The notes: generated from the sequence alone by a model not told the origin. Shown: positions 38,601 to 50,135, counted from the stretch's first letter. The stretch is DNA of 64,000 bases from Acanthaster planci (GCF_001949145.1 NW_019091602.1:333141-397140), one strand, 5' to 3'. Made by a program: numbers and translations.

Positions 38601-41101
38601 AATTCTTTTTGGAAACAAGGCATGTAAATTCCTGTTGGGATTTGATGTATTTTCCCCTCATTATATTTCAAACTACAAGGCTGTATTTATAGAGTACCTC
38701 TAAAGGAAACATGTTTTCTGTGATTTTATCTGTTCAAATAAATGTGGAAGCATCCGAATCGAACGCAGTGTCGTTTGTCTTTAGAGCTCAACTATAACAA
38801 GCTAAGAAAAGGTTTTTTCTGTTCATTCCAAGATGTCTATGGGGAGATTATTACAAAGGTATAAAAGGATTTGAAATTTAAATTTATAATGTCTTCCCGT
38901 TCTCTGGTGCATTTTCAGAGCATTCTCAAGTGAAATTTCAGAAGTATACCCCAGGTTTGTTAATTTGTAGGGCCCACATTATCCAAAACAAGTGCACGAA
39001 AATTGAAAAAATAAAGGTTTTGCAAAAAAGAACCGCGAGTAAAACGGGGAATTGCATGTCGTTGGCTCGTGGGACTATGAAGCTGCACTTTGTTTGGTCA
39101 ATATGCACTTGACAAGTTCCACTTGGGAGGCCAAACATATAACATGTATCTCATTTTGAACTAGGAATCTGCATGATTTTGCTGTTTCATTTTAAAAAAC
39201 GTGGAAATTGAAAAGTTGTTTGAAAAGGGAGTTCTCAACACTGTGTTCTTTAATCTTCTTTTGGAGAAAAAAACTAAACTTTCGCAGAGAGTTGTAAGAA
39301 ATCAAATGACTTCACTTGCGGTTTTAGATAGCTTTAATGACTTTGCAATGAAAATAGAGAATACATGTTTGCAAAAAACACGAGAGGTGTCCCAAAATTC
39401 AATTCAGTCAAACGTGAAAGATTTCGCTCCTGGAATATCTTGCTTTCTGTCTCTAAACGTTCCCCACTGATGCATTTGGAATTCGTGTAGAAGCTTCCAA
39501 AATGCACTGCATATGTTGTAATCCTTGCAAACATGACGACACGATCTCCATAATACATCTGCTCTTGCTACACGATGAAGGAACACGATCGCCCAGACTT
39601 CGCCGCGCGGGCTTTTTTTCAGACGAAGCGGTATAGAGTGGTTTCCTGCCGTTACCTTGGCAACCGGATGTGCATAAAGTTGGGATAGAAGTCCCAATGA
39701 CATCGGCTGAACATTTTACAAATGCCACGAATAAGCTACACGTGAAGCTGGAATGCTCAGGGGACTCTGTGAACAGGGGAATACTCGCATCATCAATGCC
39801 CGTCTAAACATTAGTCGTTTGGGTCGAATTTCAAAGGACCTTCACTCAGTGTGTTTGTTTATTTATTACAATGCACGGGAAGATAGAAGATATCAATTGT
39901 ATTGCTGTACTTAATTGTGTAAACGTCGTTGCTTGGTGCGGTGTATTTTCTCTGTGGTGTTTCCTGACGCTTGAAGGCAGGCGCAGATGTAATGCATTCC
40001 AGTGACACGCATAAAGGAGCTTTAAATGTCAGCACAAGATTGCATTAAAAGCATTTTTACATCACCAAACATTCTGAGCATTGAGATAAAAAGGTAATAC
40101 ATTCAAGAGTGCTGACGTAAAAACCCAAATGCAAGTCCTCGGCTTCAAGGTCTTTCGCTGTTTTAAAACAAACCAATATGTGAAACTACATTCATCGGCC
40201 TTCAACTGTAAATTGTTGACCGTTGAATCTTGGCCCAAGATAAATTAAAACCAAAATGGCCACGCACAGCCCTAAAAACGTAGGAAGGAGAGCATATCCA
40301 AAGGGGCAGATTGCATACCGGTAGTATTGAAAATTTTCAAAGAAAAGCCGGGTTGTCGATAGTAGCAAAATCAAGACTATAAAAGTGGTTGAAAGGGTAT
40401 TTCTTTGGCAAAAGGCAAATAAAACTTTGGTTACTCCGCTCTGCATGTGTCACTTGTCCCGTGTTTCCACTTAATTGCGGAGGTTTCCTCTTTACATCAA
40501 CACCCCCTGAAAACAAGAGTGCAAAAGTCACTCTCAAAAAGAACGAGTCCTTCATAAATCCACTCCAAAAGAGTGAAAGCCACAGACTCCAAAAGAGTGA
40601 AAATCACTCCGAAATTGGAGCCAATGAGGGATAATTCTTTTTTAATGTTTCCCTTATGTGGCTCCTTGGATGTGTGGGAATCTAATTTACTCTTTTGGAG
40701 TGGGTTTCACTCTTTTAGGTGGATTTATTAGGGGCCTTTTTGAGAGAGGTATTCACTCTTTCCCACTGGTGTTTATTGTTTGCTTACAGTTTCATTGCCC
40801 CGTGGAGTGAAGAAAATAATGCTGAAACAATCTCTAACACGTATACCTTTGTCTCCCAACGTAGCTTTGAATCATCATTTTTGGCCATTTGGGTTCCTGA
40901 GCGCTTATGTCCTGGGTAAAGGGACTCCAAATGATATCCATGTTATTCGTTTCAAACAATATTAAGCGACATTTCCTCTTGTTTGGTTTCTTCACAGATG
41001 AACTTACCCAGGTGACCTCCATTCATCGTCAAAGCAGCCTTGTAAGACTACGAAGGCGCATGCTTTGCTGTTGCAGTAGGCCGAAACACATCAAAACCTG
41101 A
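14405..41101 (+). CDS. RGS7BP: R7BP homologue: membrane anchor of R7 RGS/G-beta5 complexes (six exons)
   Basis: R7BP binds R7-family RGS proteins (RGS6/7/9/11) in complex with G-beta5 and tethers them to the membrane through C-terminal palmitoylation, speeding Gi/o deactivation in neurons. Exons: 14405-14623, 23405-23571, 31204-31325, 33825-33987, 36420-36493, 40998-41101. All are GT-AG with matching phases (0,2,1,2,1), giving 282 aa (human 257). The chain reads CVDECEK-LVRDFNTRVAQYRE, like human CKMLVQEFNTQVALYRE; then FQRLFIQLTGCMHLFIAEM, like the human CRLYIQLQCCLEMYTTEM segment; then KDMEEVRHMLSEV, like RDMREMKNLLSKL. The C-terminus is basic plus cysteine (RLRRRMLCCCS, Cys 272-274), which fits palmitoylation (R7BP type) and not the transmembrane tail of R9AP. 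The R7BP/R9AP split is probably vertebrate, so this may be the single pro-orthologue. Confidence 0.93.
16459..16651 (+). repeat. interspersed repeat, copy 1
   Basis: It begins TCCGCCCTGAGCAGAAGCAC and ends near CCAGCTCGGGAC. It matches 24847-25034 (same strand) and 25178-25380 (opposite strand) over about 190-200 bp with moderate divergence. Unknown family, non-coding. Confidence 0.75.
17640..17740 (-). repeat. tRNA-derived SINE-like fragment
   Basis: The minus strand carries GGTTCAAATCC, matching the B box, after TCATACCATCTGGTTCGT. No tail was seen. Confidence 0.25.
19311..19362 (+). repeat. short tandem duplication
   Basis: The unit TTCTTGTTCTTTCTACGCTT occurs twice in a row with a short pyrimidine-rich joint. 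Probably simple replication slippage. Confidence 0.6.
21255..22150 (+). repeat. diverged ~510-bp tandem duplication with Cys-rich reading frames
   Basis: The segment from TTCATGAG at 21255 recurs from 21763. Shared blocks in the same order include AAGGCACTGGATCTCAATGT against CAGGCACAGAACATCAATGT, TTGCTGTGTAA against TTGTTGTGTAA, and CTTCCTGAATTTACAT against CTTCCCTGATTTACAT. Copy 1 has a 132-codon ORF (21351-21749) with a hydrophobic C-terminal segment (LVPVIFICWFAMLIVTWSLL). Copy 2 has short Cys-rich frames (e.g. YCCVTNEQSKCWKEQVSGSK) broken by stops. The coding frames of the two copies do not agree, so if it was ever a gene, both copies have decayed. No family recognised. Confidence 0.55.
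23405..23571 (+). CDS. RGS7BP: R7BP exon 2
   Basis: The acceptor is ACTTCTCGCAG and the donor is GG/GTAGGT (phase 2). It encodes LVRDFNTRVAQYREKLIGIA, DVSDSLHFRED, then a basic stretch KRRKGLDAARNAKYKL. This is the best conserved block of the family (human FNTQVALYRELVISIGDVS). Confidence 0.93.
24847..25380. mobile_element. foldback pair of the 200-bp interspersed repeat
   Basis: 24847-25034 (plus) and 25178-25380 (minus) are inverted copies sharing TCCGCC-TGAGCAGAAGCAC at their outer ends. The spacer is about 143 bp. Copy 1 of the same repeat is at 16459. This layout fits a non-autonomous foldback/MITE element, with 16459 a solo arm. Confidence 0.65.
28985..29075 (+). repeat. possible tRNA-derived SINE head
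   Basis: ACGTTAGCTCAGTG resembles a tRNA A box (TRGCNNAGNGG). A weaker B-box-like stretch (ATGACTCGGGCC) follows about 35 bp later. No intact tRNA fold is evident. Confidence 0.2.
30700..30800 (+). repeat. repeat shared with 61914-62010
   Basis: ATGACGTCATCTGA and AGAGTGCCCG recur in the same order at 61.9 kb, followed by similar GGACTCCTTTAC and ACTCAAC blocks. Both are fragments of an unnamed interspersed element. Confidence 0.55.
31204..31325 (+). CDS. RGS7BP: R7BP exon 3
   Basis: The acceptor is TTTTACCCAG and the donor is G/GTAAGT. It encodes LTKPDFQRLFIQLTGCMHLF then IAEMRKSLVLLSAFPIDHV. It aligns with the human R7BP helix containing CRLYIQLQCCLEMY. No long ORF marks this exon; it is found by its fit to phase and family. 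Confidence 0.9.
31326..33824 (+). other. R7BP intron 3
   Basis: About 2.5 kb, AT-rich, with only short unsupported ORFs. No repeat recognised. Confidence 0.7.
33825..33987 (+). CDS. RGS7BP: R7BP exon 4
   Basis: The acceptor is CCTCCCAG and the donor is AA/GTATGT. It encodes a Met-rich start (GMVMMMEIAGPSHDRRGG), then RELTVSEISDQLEESVILD and MATSEDLQLIAK. It corresponds to the poorly conserved linker of R7BP before the second helix. Confidence 0.85.
33988..36419 (+). other. R7BP intron 4
   Basis: About 2.4 kb. It contains the inverted repeat at 34363-34696, a G-run at 35284-35292 and a C-run near 36290. No gene seen. Confidence 0.7.
34363..34696. mobile_element. foldback element in R7BP intron 4
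   Basis: The left arm 34363-34457 matches the reverse complement of 34613-34696. Shared core: TTTTGCCGGGAAGCATGATC. Also shared are CGTAAGCGC and TTCCCGGC blocks. The spacer is about 155 bp, AT-rich. Short TTTGCCGGGAA words also repeat within each arm. Confidence 0.75.
36420..36493 (+). CDS. RGS7BP: R7BP exon 5
   Basis: The acceptor is TTTCCATATAG and the donor is CCAG/GTGAGA. It encodes (K)DMEEVRHMLSEVDLDEMI then PRQRSP, matching human RDMREMKNLLSKLRETMPL. Too short to stand out as an ORF. Confidence 0.9.
36494..40997 (+). other. R7BP intron 5
   Basis: About 4.5 kb, with only unsupported ORFs on both strands. The foldback element at 40515-40763 sits about 235 bp before exon 6. Confidence 0.7.
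40515..40763. mobile_element. inverted-repeat element with AAAAGAGTGAA motifs
   Basis: The left arm (about 40515-40620) matches the reverse complement of about 40665-40763. Shared words: TCTCAAAAAG, TAAATCCAC, CAAAAGAGTGAAA. The motif CTCCAAAAGAGTGAAA also repeats in tandem in the left arm. The layout fits a MITE. Confidence 0.75.
40998..41101 (+). CDS. RGS7BP: R7BP exon 6 (C-terminal membrane anchor)
   Basis: The acceptor is TTCTTCACAG. It encodes DELTQVTSIHRQSSLVRLRR then RMLCCCSRPKHIKT and a TGA stop. The polybasic plus triple-Cys end is the expected palmitoylation/nuclear-shuttling module; vertebrate R7BP uses a Cys pair followed by a short hydrophobic end. Confidence 0.92.
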
Positions 41102-43404
41102 AAAGATGGTCCAAGATAAATTTTATTTATAGCCTGCAATAATGTACTTGAACTCTCCGGATGCAAAAGCTGGAACTGTTGAAAACCCCGTCGACGTGGC
41201 AGCTTCGAAGTATTTCTTCATTGTTAATAATGGAACATGGGTGGTATGCAAGTTTCACCTGCGACTTAAATGACTGCATTGCAATCACAGTGCCTAACTC
41301 TTGGGGGCTGCCCAAGAGTCTGTCCTTTGTGCTGCCACCAAGTGTCCAGAAATAACTTCTTAAGTACTTCTGAGCGCAGACTCATTAGTACAATTGATCT
41401 CCATGCATGCATACCTGAAAAATCTGCGGTCAATACTCGAGATATAAGATTGTTTTTTTTTATCGTTCCATTGAGTGTTCTCACACGCACCCATATCCCG
41501 AGTATATTTTATTTAAGAAAAACTTTAACAAGCTTACTCTGAAGGGACTCGCACCCATGACCTCATCCCTAGGTAGCAGAGTAGACAGGTATTGTTGGTT
41601 CAATGCCCACCCAAGCAAGCTTGTAGAGTTTACTGCGTGGGCGTTTGGACAGCTCTGGTGATACTTGAAATTACTTCGGTACTATTCGGTAACCCATTAG
41701 ACAAGAATCTTGACAATGCTGGTGTTATAGGTGTTGATAAGATGTACATTGCTGCTGCGTTTTTCACACTTTGAATCGGTAATTTAACAGCACAGATGCA
41801 ACAGAGGTTTTCAATCCGAATGGCTCATCACGTGGACAACTAGTATAAACCATGCAGGCATGGAACTAAGGTTGATACAGGCCTACATTACACAAATGTA
41901 CCATTTTCCATACAAAATTTTCCACGTACCTTTATGTATACGTATACAGTGATCACAGTACTGTCCCTTGGCTTATCATGTGCTTGATATCAATCTCCAC
42001 TGTTACTATTTCATGCGTTTCATCTTCGTAAGATGCAGTTTCTTCAAGTGATCTTATAACATACCGCGCCAATCCAAACAAATACTTCACAACTTCACCG
42101 GGACACGAGAGCCAGTGAAATGTGCAGGAGGGCCTTCAGGTGTCCCTGTTCCCTATTCATGAAAGCAATGGTCCGCACAAGCTCGAATCGTCCTGTCTTC
42201 GAGTGAGGTTAGCAGTATTAGACCCTGACAGAAGGAGTGGCAACATACAGCACCCGCGAATGGTGGGCTGATCATCTGTGCTTTGCGTAAATACCACCAA
42301 AAGAACACCAATGCGCGCTGGAACTGTCACATAAAATGCTTAACTGGTATATGGATAATCCAATTTGGAACACTAGATCATGGACCCTCTTTCGTTTGAC
42401 GAATTGTTTTATACTGTATACGCGGTGATTTTACCATGCTAAATGTTATACAGTGTGTGGTTATGGATTCCGCACAGAACACGTAATCATGATATTATTT
42501 ACCATTGCATGCAACATAAACATTTTAGTTTTGTACGAGATGGACTACAGTAAAGCCTGGTTTCCATAAGGTCTTTTATAACGCAGACAGAACGCAAGGT
42601 GCGAAGACGCAGAAACGAACGGAAGAGACGGGGCATGACGTCATTCCAGACAAAATTGAAACAAAATGGCGTCCGAAACTGTGTGATTTTTCGCGAAAAA
42701 TGTGCTTTAGATGGACTGTACCGCCTGATGATGCCAAACCTCTACTCCAGTTTCATGCATTTCATTAACCATCATCTATTTAGTTGATTACTGGGGTGCA
42801 ATATTTAAGCATTAAGGAGACAATGGGCAAAATTTGTGAAACTAAGCGAGGACATCGTTGCACGCCGGCCATGACAGCATGCGTGTTTGTATGGGGATAC
42901 CACGGCTACTTGACGCACACAGTCGGCAAAGTTGAAACTCGGCTGAGCTTTGCCGATCGTTCGCGGGCTGGTTTGTGTTTGTCTGCGTTATCGAGGACGC
43001 CTCCGTTTGACATGTTTCCGTATGTCCGCGTTGCAGTTTGTGTCTTGATTGCGTTGCTCGCTGTGTTTCTAAAGTCGATATGGAAAGCAGGCTTAGTAAG
43101 GTATAACTTACTTGGCTTACTTGATCTGTTCTCTAGGGCGGCATTAATTATTGCTAGTTCAGCCTTTTGAATATGGGCTTCGGCACGGACTTTGAGGAAG
43201 ATCTTCATGCTGCACAACACGTTCTTTGAAACAAACTATTTCGAACAATGTCTTAATTAGTCGATTTTCCGATGACGATTTGTCATGGTACTCTAATGAA
43301 TTGTCACTTGAATGGGTAAATGAGCCCCATTCGGACACACTCAGACACAGGAATGAAAAAAAAGGAAAACAAAGTGAAACGGTGTAGGTGTAGAGGCTTT
43401 GCGT
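41102..43404. other. R7BP downstream region
   Basis: No gene recognised. A SINE-like piece lies at 41535-41615. Two opposed ORFs, 42784-43170 (plus, with a hydrophobic segment) and 42906-43220 (minus), overlap and lack splice or family support. Confidence 0.45.
41535..41615 (-). repeat. tRNA-derived SINE-like fragment
   Basis: The minus strand reads CTCTGCTACCTAGGGATGAG then GTCATGGGTGCGAGTCCC, like an anticodon-to-T-arm stretch of a tRNA with a near-consensus B box. No intact acceptor stem. Confidence 0.4.
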
Positions 43405-43500
43405 GGTAGCCATCTTGCAGGGCAGTTGTTTTGTTCCACAGGGATACCTCATTTGTGCATATCCTGTGGAACAAAAGAACTGGCCTGCAAGATGGCAGCC
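43405..43500. repeat. near-perfect 96-bp hairpin
   Basis: The arm 43405-43446 matches the reverse complement of 43460-43500 with about five differences. Shared words: CCATCTTGCAGG and TTTTGTTCCACAGG. The loop is 13 nt. It may be a tiny MITE; a hairpin RNA precursor is possible but not shown. Confidence 0.85.
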
Positions 43501-46500
43501 ATGCAACCCCCTATTGTATACGACGTGCCGTTTGATAATTTTGGTCTAACTTAAGGCAAACAACTGAAAGAGCATCGCTTTCTCTAAAATTTACTGACTG
43601 CTGAGAGCTTGTTTGAGATCCTAATGGTGGGTTTTAAAATTTTAACGTAGTTGCAGTGAAGGCACAGAACGTGTGCTTGAGGTACTTCTGTATGTATTTT
43701 AAAGGAACGAGGACATGTTCTCATCAATGGTGCACCTGACAAGCTTTACTGTTGCTGTATCGGGTGCAATTGGAAACGTCTACTTGGGCAGCACGTTATG
43801 GGCACAGTTGGGATAGATTCCCCTAAAGTTGGGCAGATGTTAGCTGTACTTTTATTTACCTGACTTACCGGCATTGCCTTTACTTCGAACATTTGTGGCT
43901 GCTGGTGAAGTTCTTGAAGGATACCGTGCAGATCCCAAAATCTGTCCACCGGTAAAACTGTCCGGGGACAGCATTACCTGGATGAAAGTTTTCAAGTCCC
44001 TCAGTTCTGGTCCCCTTCAGGTTATTCTGTCCTCTGGTAATTTTGCCGCCCTAGCCACGCAGAAGCTGAAAGTTTTATGTTTTTGTGATAAGTTCAGTCC
44101 GCAATAGACTTTTCTGCCTCTCATCAAACTATCAAAACGAAAAAAAAAAAAACTTCCAGATTCATAGAGATCGCTCTAGCTGTGCTTTTGGAAGAAATCA
44201 GAACAGGAAGCAACGTATTCTGCAGACTTCCTGCACGCGTAGTTATTCACCTGTACATAGGACATGATATTGTGATCGACTGCACTGCAGCTGCAGCTGG
44301 CTCAGTGTCATTGCAAACTTCCGGGGGGAAGTCAGTAAGCTCACAGTGGGTCTAACTATAGTAAACTCCCCGCACTTCGGTAAACTATGGTCGAACTCAT
44401 AATAGCTTCCACGTATGCTTCAAGCACAATAACTTCAGACAAGAACTTTCTAGCGCGCAGATCTCGATCGGTCTGTACGAACATCTCGTACAGGATAGCC
44501 CTTCTCACCCGATTGCTGTGGTTTGAATCAACGGGCATTCCAAAAAGAAAGCAAGGCGTCCGTCAAGATGCCGCACGGAAAGAGTCGAAAGAAAGCAAAA
44601 CATAGTCGGGGCGCCAAACATTTGACGTTTTACGGGGACAAATATCCCAGGGGACACATTTTCCGCTGAGTAGGGCGACAGATTTCCATTTTCCACCTGT
44701 TCACTCCACTTGCACCAATAAGCCTATTAGTCCCCAATGTCTCCCTCGTGCCTACAGAAGTGAACGAATGCCATGTTGTTCAAGTTAGCACAAACTGCAC
44801 GAAAAATTAACTATAGGTCGCGGTGTGCTGATTAGGATTTCAGGCTTTCTTGAGTTTAGCGTAAGATGCAGTGTCACTTTTGACACTTATGGTTTGTACA
44901 CATTGTATCACAAGTCTTTTTAAAACGGGTGATTCACAATACAGTGCATTGTGCCACCAATTGGTTGTCAAGGCGAGGCCATTTTTCAAGTTAAAAATCA
45001 CCAATAAATGTGAATGTCAGTTGACAGTTTGAGGAAATGTGTGATTTATCAGGCCATTACGTGCCTCATGAAAAAACAAATTAACACTGATACTCCTAAC
45101 ACTTTTGAATCTTCAACCCAGAAAAAGAAGAGCGGAACAGTTTAAGTCCATACGCACAGCAGAACCGGAGCCAAGAACTTTGTCGACCGTTTTCCAATAA
45201 TGCACTGCAAAAAGGCCTCTCTATGGCAACCTCTTGGTGGCGCACAGCATTATGAACCACCCGTATTACGGAGGGCGCTTTTACAGATCCAGCAGCTTGG
45301 GCAAGTTCGAGCGACGACAATAGTTAACTACAGTTCGACTTACACCGCCCGACCAATGGATAGTTTGGATTACCCAGTTGACCATTTGGGACCAAGCCCC
45401 AGGGTATGGTCGCACCGCTATATATCAATAACCGAATCCGTTTATCATTACGACAGTTCAGTGCAACTGAACTGTTTCTTAACAAGCAAACTGACTACTA
45501 TTCATACTATAGTTGGCGCCCGAGCTTGCCTTTGTATTTCTGTGAAAATTAAAACAGCTATTAAAAATATATCTGCATAATTATGGCAATGGATACAAGC
45601 AATCTGAGTTCAATGTAATTAGCTGAAATGACATCGAAAAATTTCCGTTTTTTGAAGTCTATTGTTTTCACGTTCATGAGTTCTTACTTAAGGTTTGTTG
45701 CATAAATTGCAGAAATGAGGGGTAAAAGAAAAAAGTGTTTCGAACTTCGAAGCTTGATTTACTTTTGAGTATTTAGATATGAATTCCTATTTCATTTGGC
45801 TGTCAATCATCCAGGGCCTTAGACTTTACAGGATTCATTACCCACCTACCCACATAAACAAAATTAATGTAAACCAAGCCTCCGGCTGGTGGTGCATGTA
45901 GAAATTTTGGTTGGACGTGACGGAATGACCCCACATTCCATGGAGAATCTGCGTCAACATAATGAACAAAATGAAATGCATGGAAGCAGAATTGTTTATT
46001 GTTGCTTTACTAAACCTTTTGAACACTTGACATTTATGAAGAGAGTTACTGAATAAGACTGCGAAGGTTGTACAGACACGGAACTTATCCGACCTCAAAA
46101 TGATTTAACAGAAGAATACACCAGTTTACAACCAACCACTGTTTTCAGTGTTAAAGCACAACTTCTACAACTCGTTGTGCATTTCCTAACTTAATGAAAC
46201 AGTTCGGTATTTCTTTAGCGCATGCTCAAAACAAGGCGAATCATAGCTCATTCGAGAGCATCAATATGTGCACGCGAGGTATACCCTGTGTGCATTGCAC
46301 ATGTTAATTGCAACCGACGTGACGTCAGATGCTTTGTTCGCAAATTACTTTGCCTTTTTCGAATACAAACCAATCCTCAATGGGGATGGTACACGGCGCA
46401 CGCAGCACGATCTGAAGTGTGGATGTCTTTTCCATTTATAGGATGTCGACAGATCGGATAAACTTAATTGATCATTCTATTATTAAAAGACACACGGATA

Positions 46501-49500
46501 CAGGTTTAATGTAAAAGTTAACAGAACTGAAGTTGGAACTTCCCACGCATAACCCACGTTTCATAGTATTTTTAGAGTAATTGTTCTTAGACGTTAATAA
46601 TTATGTACTTCGATGAGAATCGTGGCCTGACTGCATCGAGAAAAAATCTGCGAAGCCTACTCTGCTTTCGTTCACAGCTGTCATAATGCCTTAGTTCAAG
46701 GGAAAGACGGCCCCCTTTTCAAATACAAGTTCTTATGGTCGAACTTTATTTGCATATAGTTTTTTCCGCAGTATTTGGAAACAACCACCCAGATGCACCT
46801 TTTGGTCAAATTAGCACGTTACTAACATGAATACGATTCCTTTGTTTGCAAGTTTTCTTTCGCAGAGGTATTTACTTTTTCCGGTAAACCGGTATCCAAT
46901 TTAGAAAGCACTATTATGTTAACTAAAATTAAGCTGTGCGACATTGAATTTTTTTTTCAAAATGTCTGCCACATTCAAATTGCGCAACCCAAGTAGTTGC
47001 TTGGGTGGTATAGTTTAGTTGCTTCAAATGATTCACAGATTTCTTCATTATTTCTTCGTGGAATCCTGTAGTCTGTGAGGTGCCAGAGTTCAGACAAATA
47101 TCTAACCCACACAAATACACTATGAATTTGCGAACGCATGCAACATCATGAGTGCAAGCATGCATGGTCTCGCCTGAGCAGAATGGACGATGCTTGCGAT
47201 TTGCACGCATATAAAAGCGTATACATGCAATAGGTTTTATTCACAGTCTTATCGAGCACTGAGACAGTTACAAAGATTAGTATTGAAAGGAAATATGACT
47301 TACTAATGTTTAAGTAATATACCTTGGTCAGACAGATGCAAATTGCAAGCATGACCGAGACATACGAAATGTACGCGTGGGCGCAATGGTGAGGGAAAGA
47401 CATGTTTAAAAAAACGCGTGCTGGCGGCAGGCGGGTATAATGTAACTTGTTTTGGTGAGTTGCCCATGCAGAAAACGCAGTGGCTGAAAAATGTATGATG
47501 TTCTGTCGTCCGTGATGTGACATTTTTGCCAGGTGTAGTTCGGGTTGGGAGGATATAAAGCCATGTGCAGGCAGACGACTCCGGTGCAGCTGCTTAGAAA
47601 AACAGCATTATGGGGAGCAAGTTGTCAAGTCAAATGAGTTCGCCAAGGACTATTCCACCTGGCGATGTGAAGCGCTGTCATCAATGAAAAGGACAGCTGC
47701 TAATTTTCCTCAGTCGCAACCCGTACGTTTTACTACTTCTCAAAGGTTACTAAGGGAATAAATATATACTTGCCAGATCTTAAACTTTCACTGAAGACCG
47801 GACCAGGGGAATGGACGCTGATCATGTCTGAGCCAAAGGAGAAGGATATTAGCAGTGTCCACTCTCCTGAAGCAGTCTTCAACATTTCAGACCGGTTAAT
47901 CATTATGTAATCCTATTCACGAATACCTTTTGGGTCACAAAGTCTCAATAAAATTGAAAAACTAGAAATTTCTAGCGATTTGTTCAACAAATTACTTTTT
48001 CCCCTAAAAATCTCTTAGCCATGCTATTTCAGTGCCCGAGTTGAAGTACACCCCAAGCGGCGAAAGAAAGACAGATGGTATACAAATACAGCATGGTTTG
48101 AGGGGAAGTACTGTAGTGGGAATTATACAGGTCCCGAGGTGTGGGTCATTCCTTGGGTCGAAATGGCTTGGTGGGTAGATATTTGAATTTTTTTCACTCT
48201 CAGTAAAGTTATCTTTCGGCGATGATAGACAATTTCCCAACGATTCATTTGGACGCAAACTTGCTCAGCGGTTTTCACGTAAATCGCAGACCTCCTCTTT
48301 ACTAAGTGCACCTGACTGTTTCGCTATAACTGCATAAAATTGAGACTTACAACTCTTCAGGAAAAGGATTAATACATCCGTTTAATACCAACATTTTCGC
48401 TGCCGGGCCAATCAAAATTTTAAAGTTTTATGCACTACTCACTCACCGATCCCGGCAGTGTTTACATTGGTAAGTTTGGTTCCCTATTAAACGACCAACA
48501 CTGGGTTTCCTTCAATGCAAAATCTGGGTTCCCGATTTTGGTCACATACATTTACGCGTGTCTCTGATGTCATTTGATTGGCCAGTATTAGAGAGAATAT
48601 GTCAATCAACCAATCAACCAATCACAGAGAGTCTTTCACGAAACACATACGGCAGTCTAAACCTGCGATAACGAAATATTTTGGGTGCACTTGGCTGTTT
48701 CGCAACGACTTGAAAAGTAAAGACTTATTGTTTGGCTGGATATATGACATATCTATCTTTCTGCTGTCAAGAAGATTCTGCCGACCCAGATTTGGATCCA
48801 CTAAAACCATTTTTTGGCCCTCGTTTTTACACGCGAAAGCCTACGTTTTACGCCTAATATCCTTCAAAAGACACCGCGAATATTTGTATTTTTTTTTACA
48901 AAAGGACATGAGACTGATATTTTAACTGTACATTTATGTAAAGATATTTCATTTTTAAAGATAACACAAGGTGGTATACACTTTAAAAAAGTCCACTACA
49001 TAGCTCATTACATATGCACGATTCAGACAGCCGTGCATACGTAGGAAATGAAAGGAGCAGCTTTTACGGATGCTGCACGCTGACTGCTACCAGAAAAATA
49101 TCCGCACGGCAGCGAGGTGGATACTCATCGCTATGACGTCACCTGGCACGTATCATTTCTACTTTCCAGACGCGAGGTGGAATCGGTAATGATGCGCTCC
49201 GATTTGCTCATGAATATTTATGAGGTGTAGTAATACGTTTTCCAAGCGGGTTCTTGCACACGTTCTGCGTATACGCCAAGACCATAAATTCTGGAAAAAA
49301 ATATGCGCCTCCACGTGCGTGCTCCACGTCAAACGCGCATATACTTGCGCGCCTTATGGCGCGCCTATGCGGTATCAAAAATACGCCCTCTTTTATTTTG
49401 CTCTGAGTGGATTGGACTTTTGTGCCGGAAATCGTACACAATAGGCTTTGGTGCGCGCTTGGTGCGTCCCGTTTGAGTTTGTGCACGGTGAACTGGTGCG

Positions 49501-50135
49501 TTAACAAGACCAACCACGTGACGGTCTCTTGACCAATAGGAATGGCTAAACTATCTTAGGTGTTTTTAACCTGCAATTGAAACTCTGCATCTGAGATGAT
49601 TAACAGAGTAAGGTTAATACATTTACTGGTGAAGTTGAAAATAAAACAGTCCCAGAGAAGTTCCAGAGAAAAAGCATACCAGTCGCGGCAGTGTGTTTTC
49701 ATTCAGAAGCAAGGCGTCATGCCATCTTGCTCCTGAATGTCACAAGGTGGCGTTATTTTAGTCCGATCTTATGTTGCTTGCTAAGGGAGCGTGTCAATAG
49801 CAGTAAACCATACGGCTGATAAAGACACAACAGCGCCCTCACATGTGATGGAATACACAAGACCAATTGCTGGGAGGAGAGACAGCAATCTTTCTGTCAT
49901 TGTGTGGGTTGCTAGGTATCTACTTTTTCATTAATTTTACCGGGAAATTTCCGAAGTAGACTTGTGGGAGCTAGTACATGTATAAATAAAACGATGTCCA
50001 TTTCAGTGAAAATCAATTCAACCAAAACAAAATCTGAAACAGAATTTAAATAAAGTGTCCTTTTAAGTGGGGAATGGTTTTTTGTGTAATATATGGCGCC
50101 AGGCCCGTTTCCATCACAGTCTGCATTAAAAATCT
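43501..50135. other. gene-poor stretch
   Basis: No convincing gene. The ORFs at 43746-43949 (minus) and 43874-44107 (plus) overlap and are unrecognised. At 47554 a TATAAA is followed by an ATG at 47610 (MGSKLSSQMSSPRTI, 25 codons, a possible myristoylation-type start), and an AATAAA lies at 47947. This could be a small transcript but is weak. 49210-49500 is rich in GCGC-type words of unclear origin. Confidence 0.4.

Noticed and set aside
42784-43220. Opposed 128- and 104-codon ORFs
   Set aside because: They overlap on opposite strands, have no recognisable domain and no supporting splice sites or poly(A) signals.
43746-44107. Overlapping ORFs on both strands near 43.9 kb
   Set aside because: Neither has recognisable motifs; several stops break any longer frame.
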